Source: Anadara kagoshimensis
Taxonomy: Eukaryota > Mollusca > Bivalvia > Arcoida > Arcidae
Direction of reading: 5' to 3'
DNA: 64,000 nucleotides
Assembly: GCA_021292105.1 (NCBI GenBank)
Contig: CM037864.1
Span: 41,468,514 to 41,532,513, forward strand
Within the stretch, counting starts at the first letter, position 1. The number at the start of each line of letters is the position of its first letter. The position numbers were made by a program, and so were the translations under genes. A model generated the notes under the pieces. That model was not told the DNA's origin and searched no databases. It saw nothing but the letters and a program-made list of their open reading frames with translations. Positions 35,901 through 46,422 of this stretch are shown one piece after another.

Positions 35901-36915
35901 TTGTCCATAGATTTTGTCATATATTAGTTATCCATTTTAATTTGTATACTATCACAAAAAGCTTCTAAAATTCTCATTTTCTCTTTAATTCTAAATCATT
36001 GTGATGGATAACTAATCAAATGGATCCCGTGAGAACCACGTCCCCGTCGTGGGATCTGGAAACATGTTCAGTTATTATACGTCATATTATATATATAATT
36101 AAATTAATTTAATATTTATCAACAGTACCATGTTTTGAATAATTAAATACATTTTCATTACATAATAATGGCATATGTAACTATTCATGGCAAAGTGTTC
36201 TCGATATAGTATCCGATATACTTCATTGAACACAACCTTGCGCTTATACAGCTGATATTAGTTATCGTATTGCACATGCGTAAGTGTAAATAACGCCAGC
36301 CTACTACCTGCATTATACGGCCTTAAATGTAAATAACATTCGCCAATTAAGAATTTTCCATTGGATATGAAATCATATCACTACACCTTTTCTCATAAAA
36401 ACAATGTTATTCAGAGGTTTGGCAAAGTAAACATTAAAGGTTATGCACAAATGTTAAGAGATTTTAATCATGTGATACAGCATCAAACCCCATCCCATTT
36501 ACTGCCTATTTCAACATGGACCACATCCTACTTTTTAACCCAAAATTTAAGATCAGGTTTATTCACTCCAATTTATCTTTAAACCATTAAACTGACAGTA
36601 GTAAAACCATTAAAGTTTTCCCTCCATAAAATCTGTTTATGGATTATCGTCTGTGTTGTTAATAATGCAATAAATTATTGATAAACAAAAACAAATAGTT
36701 GACAGTTCCCATGGATGTCAGATGGCACATCGAACAGATGCCGCCGTTTACTTCACTATCTTGACTCTCTGGTCAAAAATACCGAAAGAATATAAATATT
36801 GAGGTATTTAAGAGTCCATAAAATACGCCACAGTCATTCTACTTAGTCCCAGACCTTTAGGTTTTCTACTCTTTTTCTCTTCTTCCTGGGATCCTGGTGT
36901 ACTGGTAGTCGCCAT
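20848..36915 (-). CDS. TMEM30A: TMEM30A/CDC50 family P4-ATPase flippase beta subunit (complete, 8 exons)
   Basis: Eight minus-strand exons (36855-36915, 33085-33218, 32484-32636, 31903-32113, 30938-31042, 29895-30116, 28033-28198, 20848-20911) total 1116 nt: 371 codons plus stop, close to the usual ~360. CDC50 proteins pair with P4-ATPases and are needed for their ER exit and phospholipid flipping. The sequence shows a short cytosolic N-terminus, [18 protein letters not shown] and TM1 (about residues 33-62), a large lumenal/extracellular domain with [43 protein letters not shown] and several N-glycosylation sequons, and TM2 (about 321-345) within [12 protein letters not shown]. Every exon junction keeps phase. 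The first exon's donor has a second candidate. The C-terminal tail exon is 7.1 kb away and less certain. No TATA box is seen upstream, as expected for a housekeeping gene. Confidence 0.95.
20972..21172. mobile_element. Foldback MITE, AATGGGGTTCGCCGCTGTAC family
   Basis: About 60-bp inverted arms: AATGGGGTTCGCCGCTGTAC, CACGTGATACC, TAATGTTTGTGCGGAAC at the left and the reverse at the right, with the centre around GCGAAAACGACGTCATTCC. Divergent relatives lie at 50340-50515 and in two pieces around 33829 and 36340. Sits 60 bp from TMEM30A exon 8. Confidence 0.85.
22573..23585. mobile_element. hAT-like non-autonomous element, about 1 kb
   Basis: Left end CAGGGCTTCGGAAATTTCGG and right end TTTCCGGACCTCTG, which reads CAGAGGTCCGGAAA in reverse: the CAG(A/G)G pattern of hAT ends. 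Near-matching flanks ATTTTGAG (22562) and ATTTTGAC (23586) may be the 8-bp target duplication. Contains an A-run (about 22617-22643). No transposase frame. In TMEM30A intron 7. Confidence 0.6.
24552..26464 (+). mobile_element. Minisatellite-bearing element (family A), longest copy
   Basis: Begins AAACAAGAGGCCCATGGGCC then TGATACGCTCACCTGATAAC; ends CATGACCTTCGGTCAGGTGA. Eight units carrying CTGTGACCTTGACCTTTGAA recur at 145-bp steps (24763, 24908, 25053, 25198, 25343, 25488, 25633, then 25777). A CACACG microsatellite (about 26360-26415) sits near the end. In TMEM30A intron 7. No protein capacity; superfamily unknown. Confidence 0.88.
26872..27282. mobile_element. hAT-like MITE, CAGGGATTTTTCTG ends
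   Basis: Left CAGGGATTTTTCTGACCTTT, right CAGAAAAATCCCTG, with GGGAAAAGGACC and GGTCCCTTTACC as inner matching parts. In TMEM30A intron 7. The open frames across its right half are by-products of the element. Confidence 0.65.
27691..27934. mobile_element. MITE, TACTGTATAGTTG family
   Basis: Ends TACTGTATAGTTGCTTTTAT and GAATTAAACAACTATACAGT + A, with TA at both edges. 244 bp, non-coding. In TMEM30A intron 7, 100 bp from exon 7. Confidence 0.8.
28033..28198 (-). CDS. TMEM30A: TMEM30A exon 7: second transmembrane segment
   Basis: Residues 297-350. [40 protein letters not shown], then the end of TM2 and HIKFGK. Acceptor TTTACAG, donor GTAAGTTT. If the donor is not used, the frame stops at once (AAG AAG TAA), giving a protein ending FGKK. 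Confidence 0.96.
28638..29779. mobile_element. 1.14-kb inverted-repeat element, TACTGTAGATTACTTATATT ends
   Basis: Terminal repeats TACTGTAGATTACTTATATT + TCGCGAG and CTCGCGAAATAAAAGTAATC + TACAGTA pair over 27 bp with one mismatch, TA-flanked. TTCGCG-rich subterminal zones lie at both ends (28660-28750, 29690-29755). Inside are a GA-rich tract near 29312 and no transposase. In TMEM30A intron 6, 116 bp from exon 6. Confidence 0.85.
29895..30116 (-). CDS. TMEM30A: TMEM30A exon 6: [11 protein letters not shown] block
   Basis: Residues 223-295, starting [16 protein letters not shown] and including [20 protein letters not shown]. Acceptor ACTTTTTAG, donor GTAATTTT. The last codon is shared with exon 7 (GCT, Ala296). 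Confidence 0.95.
30938..31042 (-). CDS. TMEM30A: TMEM30A exon 5
   Basis: Residues 188-221: [20 protein letters not shown] then [14 protein letters not shown], matching the family GIAWWTDK..KFxNPP block. Acceptor CATTGCAG, donor GTAAGTTT. Confidence 0.94.
31403..31716 (+). mobile_element. tRNA-derived SINE
   Basis: Degraded A box (ATCTCAATTGGTAAAGTGC) and B box GGTTTGAACC, then the common body and the tail GTGAAATATTCTTGACTGGG. Sits in intron 4 of TMEM30A, antisense to the gene. Confidence 0.82.
31903..32113 (-). CDS. TMEM30A: TMEM30A exon 4: ectodomain core
   Basis: Residues 117-186. [20 protein letters not shown] and [14 protein letters not shown] are signature blocks of CDC50 proteins. 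Acceptor TTGTACAG, donor GTAAGGAT, phase out 1. Confidence 0.96.
32484..32636 (-). CDS. TMEM30A: TMEM30A exon 3: ectodomain
   Basis: Residues 66-116 (51 codons, phase 0 on both sides): [16 protein letters not shown]... to [11 protein letters not shown]. Four cysteines and sequons NET and NNT. Acceptor TATTTTAG, donor GTAAGTAC. Confidence 0.94.
33085..33218 (-). CDS. TMEM30A: TMEM30A exon 2: first transmembrane segment
   Basis: Residues 22-65, [20 protein letters not shown], then a hydrophobic run ending LLITSNQ. Acceptor AATTTCAG, donor GTAATTAA. Confidence 0.95.
33829..33901. mobile_element. Left piece of a foldback MITE split by the TTAA transposon
   Basis: AATGGGGTCCGTCGCTATAC, then TAATGTTTGTATGGAATA, matches the left arm of the 20972 element. 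Its continuation, TTTTCCATTGGATATGAAAT, appears at 36353-36372 beyond the transposon, showing nested insertion. Confidence 0.65.
35318..35608 (+). pseudogene. Transposon-encoded protein remnant, Cys/His-rich part
   Basis: 96-codon open frame inside the TTAA element. It contains [20 protein letters not shown] then EMRAHLVKC, whose spaced Cys and His could bind zinc. The first codons overlap no recognised domain. It may be exon sequence whose true end is spliced before the acceptor at 35581. Not recognised beyond that. Confidence 0.4.
35582..35759 (+). pseudogene. Last exon of the transposon protein: PHD-finger-like end
   Basis: After a good acceptor (ATTTTCGTTGCAG at 35569-35581) the frame reads [20 protein letters not shown] then [15 protein letters not shown] and stops at 35757-35759. 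C-x2-C-x4-H-x2-C then C-x3-C is the second half of a PHD finger, which often ends transposon proteins. The first half (two Cys pairs) would be on an earlier exon that was not found. Confidence 0.6.
36340..36400. mobile_element. Right piece of the split foldback MITE
   Basis: TTTTCCATTGGATATGAAAT matches TTTCCAATGGATATGGAATA of the 20972 copy at the point where 33829-33901 breaks off. The remaining right arm is too worn to bound. Confidence 0.5.
36855..36915 (-). CDS. TMEM30A: TMEM30A exon 1: start and N-terminal tail
   Basis: [20 protein letters not shown], 20 codons plus one base. The donor chosen is AAAG before GTCTGG, giving KPK-DTKFKQQ, the spacing usual for the family. A second donor (AA before GTAGAA) would add KGLGLN and is also in frame. 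ATG 36915 is the only sensible start. Confidence 0.8.
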
Positions 36916-38679
36916 GTTGATATACAATACAGAGCGCCACCTGTTGCAACAAGGGAGCTAACAACCAACTTCAAGATTTTTAGCGGGAAAATTTAAACGC
37001 AAAAAAGTTCATAATAATTTATACCGTTTCCTTTTGTTAGAAAAAAACCACAGATTTTTTTTAAAGTTTGTTGGCTAGGAATCTGTCTATTTTACTAATT
37101 TAACAAATGAAGAGGCCTATTGTCAGTAAAATAGAGCAATTGTTTTTCGTTTGATCGAGTCAAATATAAATCTATATTATATATATTCAGCTTTACAAAA
37201 CATAACAATAAATAATTATGGTGACATATACATTTTATTACTTTTCAACAAAAGAGTTTGTATGTTTAGATATTATTCAATAATGCACATAATATGCACA
37301 ACCCATTCATATAGTAATGTGTCTGTTAGAGTAGAACAGCTGTTGTTTTCAACTACATGTATACTTATTTTTTACTGGTGGGTGTAATAGGTACAAATAA
37401 AAATGGTGACTTGCAGATGAATACAATGCATGTAGCAATAACCGACAATGCAAATAGCTTTAGACTAAAATGTATGAAATGTTGCAGATGTAACCGTCTG
37501 TGGTTCGATGCATAACGAAAACACTATATTTGTTAAAACACACACTATCACACAAATATACAGGCTATATATATAGTATAGGAACAAGAAGAAACGGACA
37601 ACGAAAACTTGGCATACACATGTCCTCTTAACTCAGAGATGGCAAATACAAATATTACCAAATAAATAAGAGTAACTGAGACATTTTACATCCCTGATTT
37701 TTTCATTCATATCGGATTGAAGGCTGTCATATCTGGGATGTTAGAGGAAAACAGAGTGTCCCGGTAGATAAAATCACAATGATTATCTATCCAATAAACA
37801 ATATTGTTCAAGTCTATTCAGTTGAAGTCAAATTATGGGTCAGGATCACTTGTACACATGTAACTTTTATGCAATTTAAAAGTTAATGTTAATGTCAGGT
37901 TACTGACACTCGCAACATGGCGACAGCGGGATTGTTATGAATTTACCGATTTCCTATTGAATAAAATGCCTGTAGCACATGAAGTAAACTTTATGTCAAA
38001 GATAGAAAAAAATTATATTTTGTCAGTAAAAGATATACAGATAATGGTGAACTTAAAACAAGACGATGTTTTCATAACACCTACTCCCAGTTTTATTGGA
38101 GGTGTTCATTACCAATGTTGATAAAAAGGCACCAGTTATTGTGTGTCTCATTACAACTGACACAGTACATTTAGCATCGTTACACGAGTGACGCTATATG
38201 ATGATAATAACAAGTAGGATAACAAATCGACAGGACAGCGAACAACCAGGCTCCAGTTTCACATTCATTCTTCAACTAAGATTTTACTTTACTTAAATAT
38301 CATTTTCACGATATTTTGTGGTTCTGCAAGTAAGATTTTATCAAATTTAGAATATAGTTGTAATAAGCTTAGAGCGATATTCAAAATGACACCAAAATCC
38401 ATGAATATTTTGATAACTAAAAAAAACCACTCATATTTCAAATTTGCCAGATATAAGTTGAGTGAAATCTTAGTTAAAGGCTGCTTTTGAAACTATAGTT
38501 TGGGGCCTTATAGGTATATCAATGCATGGATATGAAAAGACCAGACAGTGTGATGTGAAGAATAGTTACTACAGTGCTGTAGTAATTTTCTAGATATACA
38601 GAAGTAGAATAAGACGAAGCAACGCCATTGTCGTCATTGGTTGTACAAAAACAGGTTTAGGATACATCCCAGAGATACT

Positions 38680-38810
38680 AGTTTGTCAATTCGTTCCAAT
38701 TCCTTTTTGTTTCACATGGCTTAAATATTTCAGTTGTACTGAAATTTGAACACTGCATAAAAAGTGGAATGATTTGGTATAACATTTGGAACGAGTTGAC
38801 CAGAAACCCA
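38680..38810. mobile_element. Small MITE, GTCAATTCGTTCCAA ends
   Basis: Left TAGTTTGTCAATTCGTTCCA, right TTTGGAACGAGTTGACCAGA, inverted relative to each other. About 130 bp, non-coding. Confidence 0.55.
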
Positions 38811-40024
38811 ACTATAACAAACTAAACGTGTATATATATATTATATCCAAATACACCAATACACCCACACTTTAAAAAAAGTTTATTAATATACCCAGGT
38901 CTATTTTTAAACCAAAGGGACACGCCGGTATTATACTATCACAATGCTCAAGTATTTTAAGAAATAAAAAAAATAAAAAGACGATCATCGCAGTTTTAAT
39001 AAAGTCATAAATTATTTGGATAAAGCTGAATCAACTAAAAACCATTGACCTAGACTTAAAACCACTTATTACATTTATATAGACTTTATTATTTATTTAT
39101 TTGAATTACCCCAAATTTTGTTCACGAAACGCCAGTCATCCGTAAAAGGCCACGTTGATATAATATTAACTCAACCCGACTTATAACCGAAGACACAGAA
39201 ACAGAGATATTTATGCATGGTTACTTATGTTTTGACTGATTTTTTTAAATTTTTTTTTTTTGGAAAAAAACCTCATCAATATGCGTTTAGATGTTACAAG
39301 TTTTAGACCGATGAAACTGAAATGAACATTGTTATCTGAGTGACAGCTGTTGATTTCTCCTTCTCCTCGCTATGTAGATATGAATCATCAAGGTAAGTAG
39401 ATTTACTTTTATAATGTTTTGTTAACATTTACCAGGTAAAAATAAATGTCAATACACAAATATAATAATATCTATATAAAATACTTTTAAATGAACTCTG
39501 GTCTCATAGTATAGCTAGACTTTCATCTTATGACGTCAAAGCAATACAGACGCATTGCGTAATGTTTCGATATGAACAACGTCACGGCTTGCTTGTGTAG
39601 TAAGCAGGTATGCGTATAAGTACGTGGTGATGGTGGTTGCAAAATTAAACCAAACTTGGAAGACATCACCATTGCAGTAAATAACGATTATGATGATGTT
39701 GGCACTTGGTAATATTCCAATAAACTTTACACTGGTTATGAAAAAGGAGGAAGAGAAAGTTCTGGAGTTCTGCGGACTTTCAAGATGCATCATCATGAAT
39801 ACATAGAATGCATACATCATTTGTCATGATTTTATGGCAAAATACCTTAATTGCAAATCGATACCGGGAGCTATATACTCATGTAAAACAAATTATAATG
39901 GATAGTGAATAGATATTAATTTTGACAACAAATTCTACGACTATCGATCTTAGGGTGCCGTGACTGTCATCTGAAAAGTAAATATTGTGTCACTTTAATT
40001 AAAAGTAAATTTTCCAAAGTCCCT

Positions 40025-40170
40025 TTCATTCTCAGTTTTGATTTCACACGTAGCGGGTGAAGCCAAGAAGAGAAGATGTGATTAACCTTCCGAAGCACCC
40101 GGCCTCACTTACCTAGATGAAGTTCATGTGTTTAACTTAATTTGTTTTACTGGAAGAGGAACATGGACCG
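40025..40170 (+). repeat. Family C dispersed repeat, partial
   Basis: CTTCCGAAGCACCCGGCCTC, GAAGTTCATGTGTTTAACTT, GAACATGGACCGGAAG. The right half of the family only. Confidence 0.65.
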
Positions 40171-40612
40171 GAAGTCATTCAAAAAACTAGAAAAACTGTG
40201 AGCCACAAGCTCACAAAAAATACCCCACGCTCCCAAAAATCCATCGGATAAAATCTTTAAATAGGAGGTGCACATCTACATTATATCACAAAGATTGTTT
40301 GAACGTTTCATGAAAATTCATTGAAGGGTTTAGGAGGAGTTGCAGATAAGAGATAGGGACCCTAAGGTGTAACGGAAGGACGGACGGACACACGGACGGA
40401 CACCCCCTATCACTATATATCCCCCACTTTTTAAGCGGGGGTATAATAATTGTTGCGAAGAGAATGCTACAGTACTAGTACTAGTCAACCATATGGGCAT
40501 TATCGTCATTTATACAATGAATATACACCCTTCCAGAAATAGCCGGAAACTGGTTATCGCTCTTGATATGACGTCACACCGGGAAGGCTATCTATCGATC
40601 CCATCATGTACA

Positions 40613-40794
40613 GTATATTCACTCAGTTCGAGTATATGTTAGGTGTCATATGTAAGCTACAGGTGAGATGATGAACCGACAAAGCGAATATTACTTTAAA
40701 GGGTGTATATTCACTCAGTTCGAGTATATGTTAGGTGTCATATGTAAGCTACAGGTGAGATGATAAACCGACAAAGCGAATATTACTTTAAATA
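40613..40794. repeat. 91-bp direct duplication
   Basis: GTATATTCACTCAGTTCGAG begins at 40613 and 40704. Copies differ by one base (GATGATGAACC versus GATGATAAACC). Just upstream, GAATATACACCCTTCC (40517) is the reverse of GGGTGTATATTC at the start of the second unit. Confidence 0.92.
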
Positions 40795-41383
40795 AATTAC
40801 AAATTACAAATTATGAATGGGCTAATTAAACAAATTTTAAACACATAGATGATCATCCGAAAAGACACTTAACATTGTAAAGGATTGTGTAGAATTTGTT
40901 GTAATTTCTTCAACAAAATAATAAGTTTTATTTTTTATATAAAATTGCAATTTGTAAATGTTCAAATTTGAAAAATATAAAATACATGTACGTATATTTA
41001 TTAATATCTTGGACCATTTAATTACCCTCAAGGACATTTGAAATTCATATTTTTATCCGACTGGAAATTTTTAATTTTTTAATCAAATTACTACAAACGT
41101 TCTTCTTCCACTTTTTTCTTATCTATCTTTTTTTATTTTATAAAATCGGATTTTTCATAAAACTTATTTACAAAATATTGATATAAATTAAACAATTCAG
41201 ATACATAATTGATAGTCAAAATAATTTGAAAACTTAAATTTTCCTGTGATTACAAATTAGCGACATCTTCAAGTTGTATTTAAAAATCATTGTTCAACGG
41301 ATTAAACTTTCATTAAAGAATCATCCGTTATTGCTAAAAATGTTAAAGGTTCTGAAAATTTATTTTCAAAATTATTAATAAAA

Positions 41384-41390
<7 letters not shown>

Positions 41391-41419
<29 letters not shown>
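41391..41419. repeat. A29 homopolymer
   Basis: Uninterrupted A run in intergenic DNA; no retroposed gene is visible upstream of it. Confidence 0.9.
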
Positions 41420-41420
<1 letters not shown>

Positions 41421-41919
41421 AACAACATTGAAATTTCGGTTGTATGGTTAAAATTTCGGTCAAATTTATATAAATAACAACTGATTCTAAGTAGAAATGA
41501 TGGCATCCTTACTTAAGTTGACTTAAAAAATAGGACTTTTAATTGGTTTCATTAATTTAACAAGTCTCTAGATTATCTGATTACGAGATGAACAAGTCAA
41601 CACCTGATTATAATACACAGTGATAAATATCTGATTTATTGTAATGTAGTGTCGTATCACTGCTTTGGTTATATTATACTTATTTGTCAAAAAATCAAAA
41701 AGTATAAAAATGAAAATAAATAAAATAAATAACTTTTAATACTAATTACGCGGTGTTTATTATCATTTATCATCTTTAAACTGTAACACAAATATGTTAA
41801 GTTTCAAAATGTCGGATAAATAATTATCCCATGACTCGTTATAATTTTTTCGGATAGATAATTTGTTCGTTTATATAATTATTCACTGAGTTACAGAATA
41901 CTTAAAATGCAATGTTTGT

Positions 41920-41921
<2 letters not shown>

Positions 41922-41968
<47 letters not shown>
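41922..41968. repeat. CT microsatellite
   Basis: About 23 CT units; creates an RERERE open frame on the minus strand that is not a gene. Confidence 0.95.
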
Positions 41969-41971
<3 letters not shown>

Positions 41972-42739
41972 TAAATAATTCTACCGACTGAGAATCTTCT
42001 GAGATTAACGAAAAGCTTAGACTACTTCTGACACACCTGGATTCATTCATGCATAAGCAAATTGTCCTTAGGTTGGACCGAAGCATTTTCTCTCCTGTAA
42101 ATCAGGTAATCAAAATCAGTGCCCTAATTAGTTCCGAATGACTGCCCATGACTTGGTATTACAATAACAAATATGTCATGGAACATTATTATTATGTAAC
42201 AATTAAAATGAATTTTTAAAATTTTTAATGAAAAATATATTAATTTCAAATTATTTTTTAAAGTCATGGAATAAAATACCAGCAATATGTAATTAAAATT
42301 GAAATTTAATATTTAATTTTAAAACAATATTATATTGAGGGAAAATACGAAATGCTAGTATTTCCTTTTCATAACTCCCTGTATGACATCACATTCTACT
42401 ATCAATCATGGCACTCCCGCCAGGTGTCGCGATTTATCGGAAGGGTGTATAGAAAGATAATTGTTCTAAATACTTTACAATGCCTGTCCAAAGTCGTGAG
42501 TTTTTAAGTTTTAACCAATCTTCGTAATGTGTGTTTATTTTGCCATTGTTAGTGTGTTCTTGGTTGTTTTGGCTATTTTTGTTGTTTTTTTGTTTGTTTT
42601 GTTTTGCTGTGAACTTCAAAATCCACTGTGTGCTTTATTACAAACGCCAAGTCAACTTCAATCTTTCAATTGTCAACTTTCTTTTCTATACAACAATATA
42701 CTTGTTACGCATTTTTTCATAGTTAATAAGCGATGGTTT

Positions 42740-43110
42740 AGCTTTTCCCCACTACGGGAACTTTATACAACGAAGCAAACCAATTTCAAACTTTGTCGAC
42801 TCTGGGATATTGCAAGCCAAGTCTGTTCAAGGCCCTCCCAAATGTTTTATGATAGAAATCCCATCCTAGATATATTTGACGTCCTATAGTTTCATGTTCC
42901 GTTCATTTTCAATTTTGACTACTCACGTTTCGGATGTAGCTAGCTAAACAGGAGAAACAAAGGGTGCTTACCCTTCCGCAGCACCTGGTCACACTTTCCC
43001 GGTGGAAGTTTGTTTCATCGTTTTCCGGTTTCAAAGTTCAAGTTACTTTGTGTTTTTGGATTGTAATTAGAACATGGACTGGTATGTTTGTTTTTAATTA
43101 ATATTCAGTC
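42740..43110 (+). repeat. Family C dispersed repeat, fuller copy
   Basis: From CCCCACTACGGGAACTTTAT through GGGATATTGCAAGCCAAGTC and TAGCTAGCTAAACAGGAG to ACATGGACTGGTATGTTTGT. This order recurs in the copies at 46960 and 63430 (reverse strand). No protein frame or terminal inverted repeat seen. Confidence 0.75.
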
Positions 43111-44964
43111 GTGTTTACACTTTGAGCTTTCTTCTGGAACAAACCGCAATACAGCTGTCAATTCTTATGTAACATAGTTTACTACATGCATTTATATAAT
43201 GACGTATATTTACACGTTCTACCAATGATTTCATTGTTAAGGCACACACCCACCCTGGGCATAAAATAGTAAATAGTCGTGTCAGACTTACAATAAAACA
43301 TTCCAGAAAATAAAATACAGAAAAATAAAACATCGAAACATTAACAAATATATAAATATTTATCTCAGTTAAAGAAGGTCAGTTCATTTATCTGTACCTC
43401 ATTTTATGGGCTATTACCTGGCCGAAGGTAATAATATCATTTCATTGAAAGAAAAAAATGCAATAACAGTCCCGATAAACATAATATTTAAAGCGCTTAT
43501 AATGAATGAAACCAATGAAAAGATACACGCATGGTAGCAATATTCAGTTTAATTAAAGTTAAGACGTCAGCTACTTTGGTTGCCCGGATGACCATATGGC
43601 GCCGTCGCTGGATGGGTCACGTGATTATCAATCGATCTGTTACCTATTTTCATACTTTGATATTCCCGTCATATAAACGTTTATAAACATTATTCAGTTA
43701 TAGCTTGAATACACAAAACAAGGACATTGCAGAAAATTTTATACAGTTATTTTAATTCATTACTTACAGGATTATAACCAAACTTTACACGGAGATTCCT
43801 TAAGAAACTTAACAATAAGTAACAACAATAGTGACTTTATCAAGATGTAAGTTTGTGCAAAATTTATCAAGTTTTTGCTCTGGTGAAGGACTTTATCAAT
43901 TAAGATAGTTTTCCTTTAAATGGTGGTGGATGTGCATTATAGACTTATGACTATGTCAGTGATAACGTTATCAGTACTTGCATGTGTAACTATGTTTGGT
44001 GAATGGGTTTGACAAAATAAAATATACTGGAATGACTTTCACTATTACATAGCTTAGATAATGTTAATAGCTAGTATACTAGTAGGTATTTGTCATATGC
44101 TTAATTTTTGTATCTGTGTTGACAGAATTTCCCGTATAGATTTGCTATCTGTTCGTTTTAGTTATCGCTATCTCTTTATGGCCTTTGCTTTTATTTAGTT
44201 TGGTGCTTTATTTTAAGTTTATTATTAGTTGCATGCAGACTCTTAATTAAGATTTAAACAACTTTGTTTCCAAGCATTGTAATTAAATCGTATGAGTACA
44301 TGTATACCAATGCATACTTTAATTTTGCTCTCGATTTTCTGTATAATTGTAAGTATCAAGATGCACACAACACAAGTGCTCCATTGAAAATGTTGCTCCT
44401 CTTGACAAAATGACAACGAAAGACACAGCATTGCTTTGTTGGACTCAAACACAGATTCTAATAGACCAATCACTTGTTTCACCGCATCACGCATTGCTTA
44501 CCCTTTTACAGATGGCATTTATTCAGAGAACCACGTAATTCTTGAGATCTATCAATATCCAGATAACCTTAAATACATGTACAGACAATGTTAACAGCGT
44601 CATGTTATTTATCTCGGTTAATCCTATGTAAATCCTAGTTTTTTTTAAATGCCAACCGGTTTCTATGACATCCGACATTTGTTGCGCCTCCTAATCCAAT
44701 CACATTATTTATAGGAATTGCAGTTCTACCAAAATCACCTGCCATACAATGAAACTTGTATATATCATACATTGCTGAGTGAAACATCTAATTCCTTTTT
44801 AGAATAGCTTCAGTTAAGGCAGCATCTGTATTTAGTAACCGGTAAGGTGAACACCTCAATGGTAAGCTATTCCGTTGACATTTTGAGATAATAACGATTT
44901 TTCTTCATCAAAGTTTTCAAAATCCCATTTCCTTATTACATAATCTTTATGATGAGTTTAGTAA

Positions 44965-45290
44965 TAATTTTTAACGTCCCAGTCAAGAATATTTCACTTA
45001 TATCGAGACGTCGCCAGCTGTAGGCGAAGGTACAGGAATTTTGCCTTTGCATCGCGCAGATGGCATTATACAGCAGGGTTTCTTATCATGCTAAGCCTAC
45101 AGTGACACAGGACCTCTTTATTTTAAGTTCCCATCCGAAAGAACCGCTATTTTTATTTCGTAATGCAGAGTGCTTGGCGAAAGAACAGTCACTGCCCACT
45201 TTCAAGTCTTGGGTCAGACCCGATCGGGGTTCAAACCCACGACCTCCTACTGACGGAGCGAGCACTCTACCACCCAAGCTACCGCAGTGG
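44965..45290 (-). mobile_element. tRNA-derived SINE
   Basis: Minus-strand copy with tail at 44970-45000 and head CCACTGCGGTAGCTTGGGTG at the high end. Same family as 2261. Open frames over it on both strands are SINE artefacts. Confidence 0.85.
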
Positions 45291-45599
45291 TTACCTAATC
45301 TTTGAGTGAGTGGTCTTATAATTTGACTTAGCAAAACAGTGTTGTTCGTTGTCCCGTCAAAGTGCTGCAGTGAGTCTTGATCATACCTCTGCTGCTGAAA
45401 CGTTGTGTTATATATAACATTGTGGTTTTACTAGATCTGTTGTTTAATGGTCATCTGATTTATGGATGACTCTGTTTAAAGTTTAATTTTAAACTCATAA
45501 CCTCCAATGTTTTTATTTGGAAATTATATTAAGGAGAATGTAGGAACAGTTCAGTAGCAGTACATTATGTGTGAATCAAAAACAATCACCAAGAAGCAT

Positions 45600-45715
45600 A
45601 GAAAAAACTTTGAAACTGACAAATAAGGTTAAACACAAAATTCCACCGAGGAAGTGAGGTCGGGTGCTCCGGAAGAATAAGCAACTCCTGTTTAGCTAGC
45701 TACACAATATTGTTA
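45600..45715 (-). repeat. Family C dispersed repeat, partial
   Basis: Reads on plus as GGAAGTGAGGTCGGGTGCTC, CGGAAGAATAAGC, CTGTTTAGCTAGCTACA. Confidence 0.7.
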
Positions 45716-46373
45716 ATTTCAATTTTGAGAATTGTCGTCCTGTACATTGTATTGTTAATGTTACATTGTCATTTAGTCCAGCGTACAAGACGCACCCTAA
45801 TTATTTTACATAGAATGTCCCCGATACTGGTATCTGTTTATCTCGTGTCTTGTTTCTATTTCACTAGTTTTGTTGTGTCTTGTTCTCAGTTGCAATGACT
45901 ACTTTCAGCTGAAAAACTGTTACACAGATGTTGTTGATATGTATGATATATTTCTCTGCATTTTGTTATGCAGTTAGAGAATTAAAGAGATGATGTCATT
46001 CAACTTACCGTATAGTCAGAAGCCTGGCTAGTTTGATGATTCACAGTACTGTTGGCATTCTTAAGAAACCATATTACTACTGGTCATATTTGCCCAGGGT
46101 CACTTTAACATACCAGTGCTAGAGACTAATGAGTGCTTTAACATATATTACCCAAGGGTATTTATATGGTTTTATAATAATGGTATTGGGTCGACTTTTT
46201 GATTAATTTCAAATTATACAAATCAATGGACTTTGGTTATGTTTGTTGCTATAAAATGTATTTTGGAAGGAAAATCTGCAAAGGAAGAAAAAATGTATAA
46301 TAAAAACAATAAAAGATTAGAACCGCTCGTAAACGATTTCCTACTGAAGTATGCTTTGTATGCCACTGCATAT

Positions 46374-46422
46374 TTTCAAGTCTTGGTCAGACCCCGGCCT
46401 GGGTTCGAACCCACGATTTCCG
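46374..46422 (-). mobile_element. SINE fragment (B-box part)
   Basis: Only the B-box region and first body bases (GGTTCGAACCCAGGCCGGGG then TCTGACCAAGACTTGA) of the same SINE family remain. Confidence 0.6.

Larger units (their letters stand above)
33906..36322 (+). mobile_element. 2.4-kb DNA transposon with ~95-bp TIRs and TTAA target duplication
   Basis: Left repeat GGCCGCATAACGCAGGTAGT (33906-34000) and right repeat (36228-36322) match over about 95 bp with around 5 differences. TTAA flanks both ends (33902-33905, 36323-36326), as in piggyBac and Kolobok elements. Inside is a coding remnant at 35318-35759 ending in a PHD-like half finger, so this is a decayed or partly deleted autonomous element, not a MITE. 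An internal ~130-bp imperfect repeat lies at 34450-34620 (CACGGGAT, CCGTTAATCACT). Lies in TMEM30A intron 1 and splits an older MITE. Confidence 0.82.

Noticed and set aside
42527..42889. 120-codon open frame with a hydrophobic start
   Set aside because: Its second half is a family C repeat, and the hydrophobic part is a T/G-rich tract; not conserved among the repeat's other copies.
45060..45334. Open frames with [12 protein letters not shown] peptide
   Set aside because: They are translations of the tRNA-derived SINE, and the same peptide appears at 31437.
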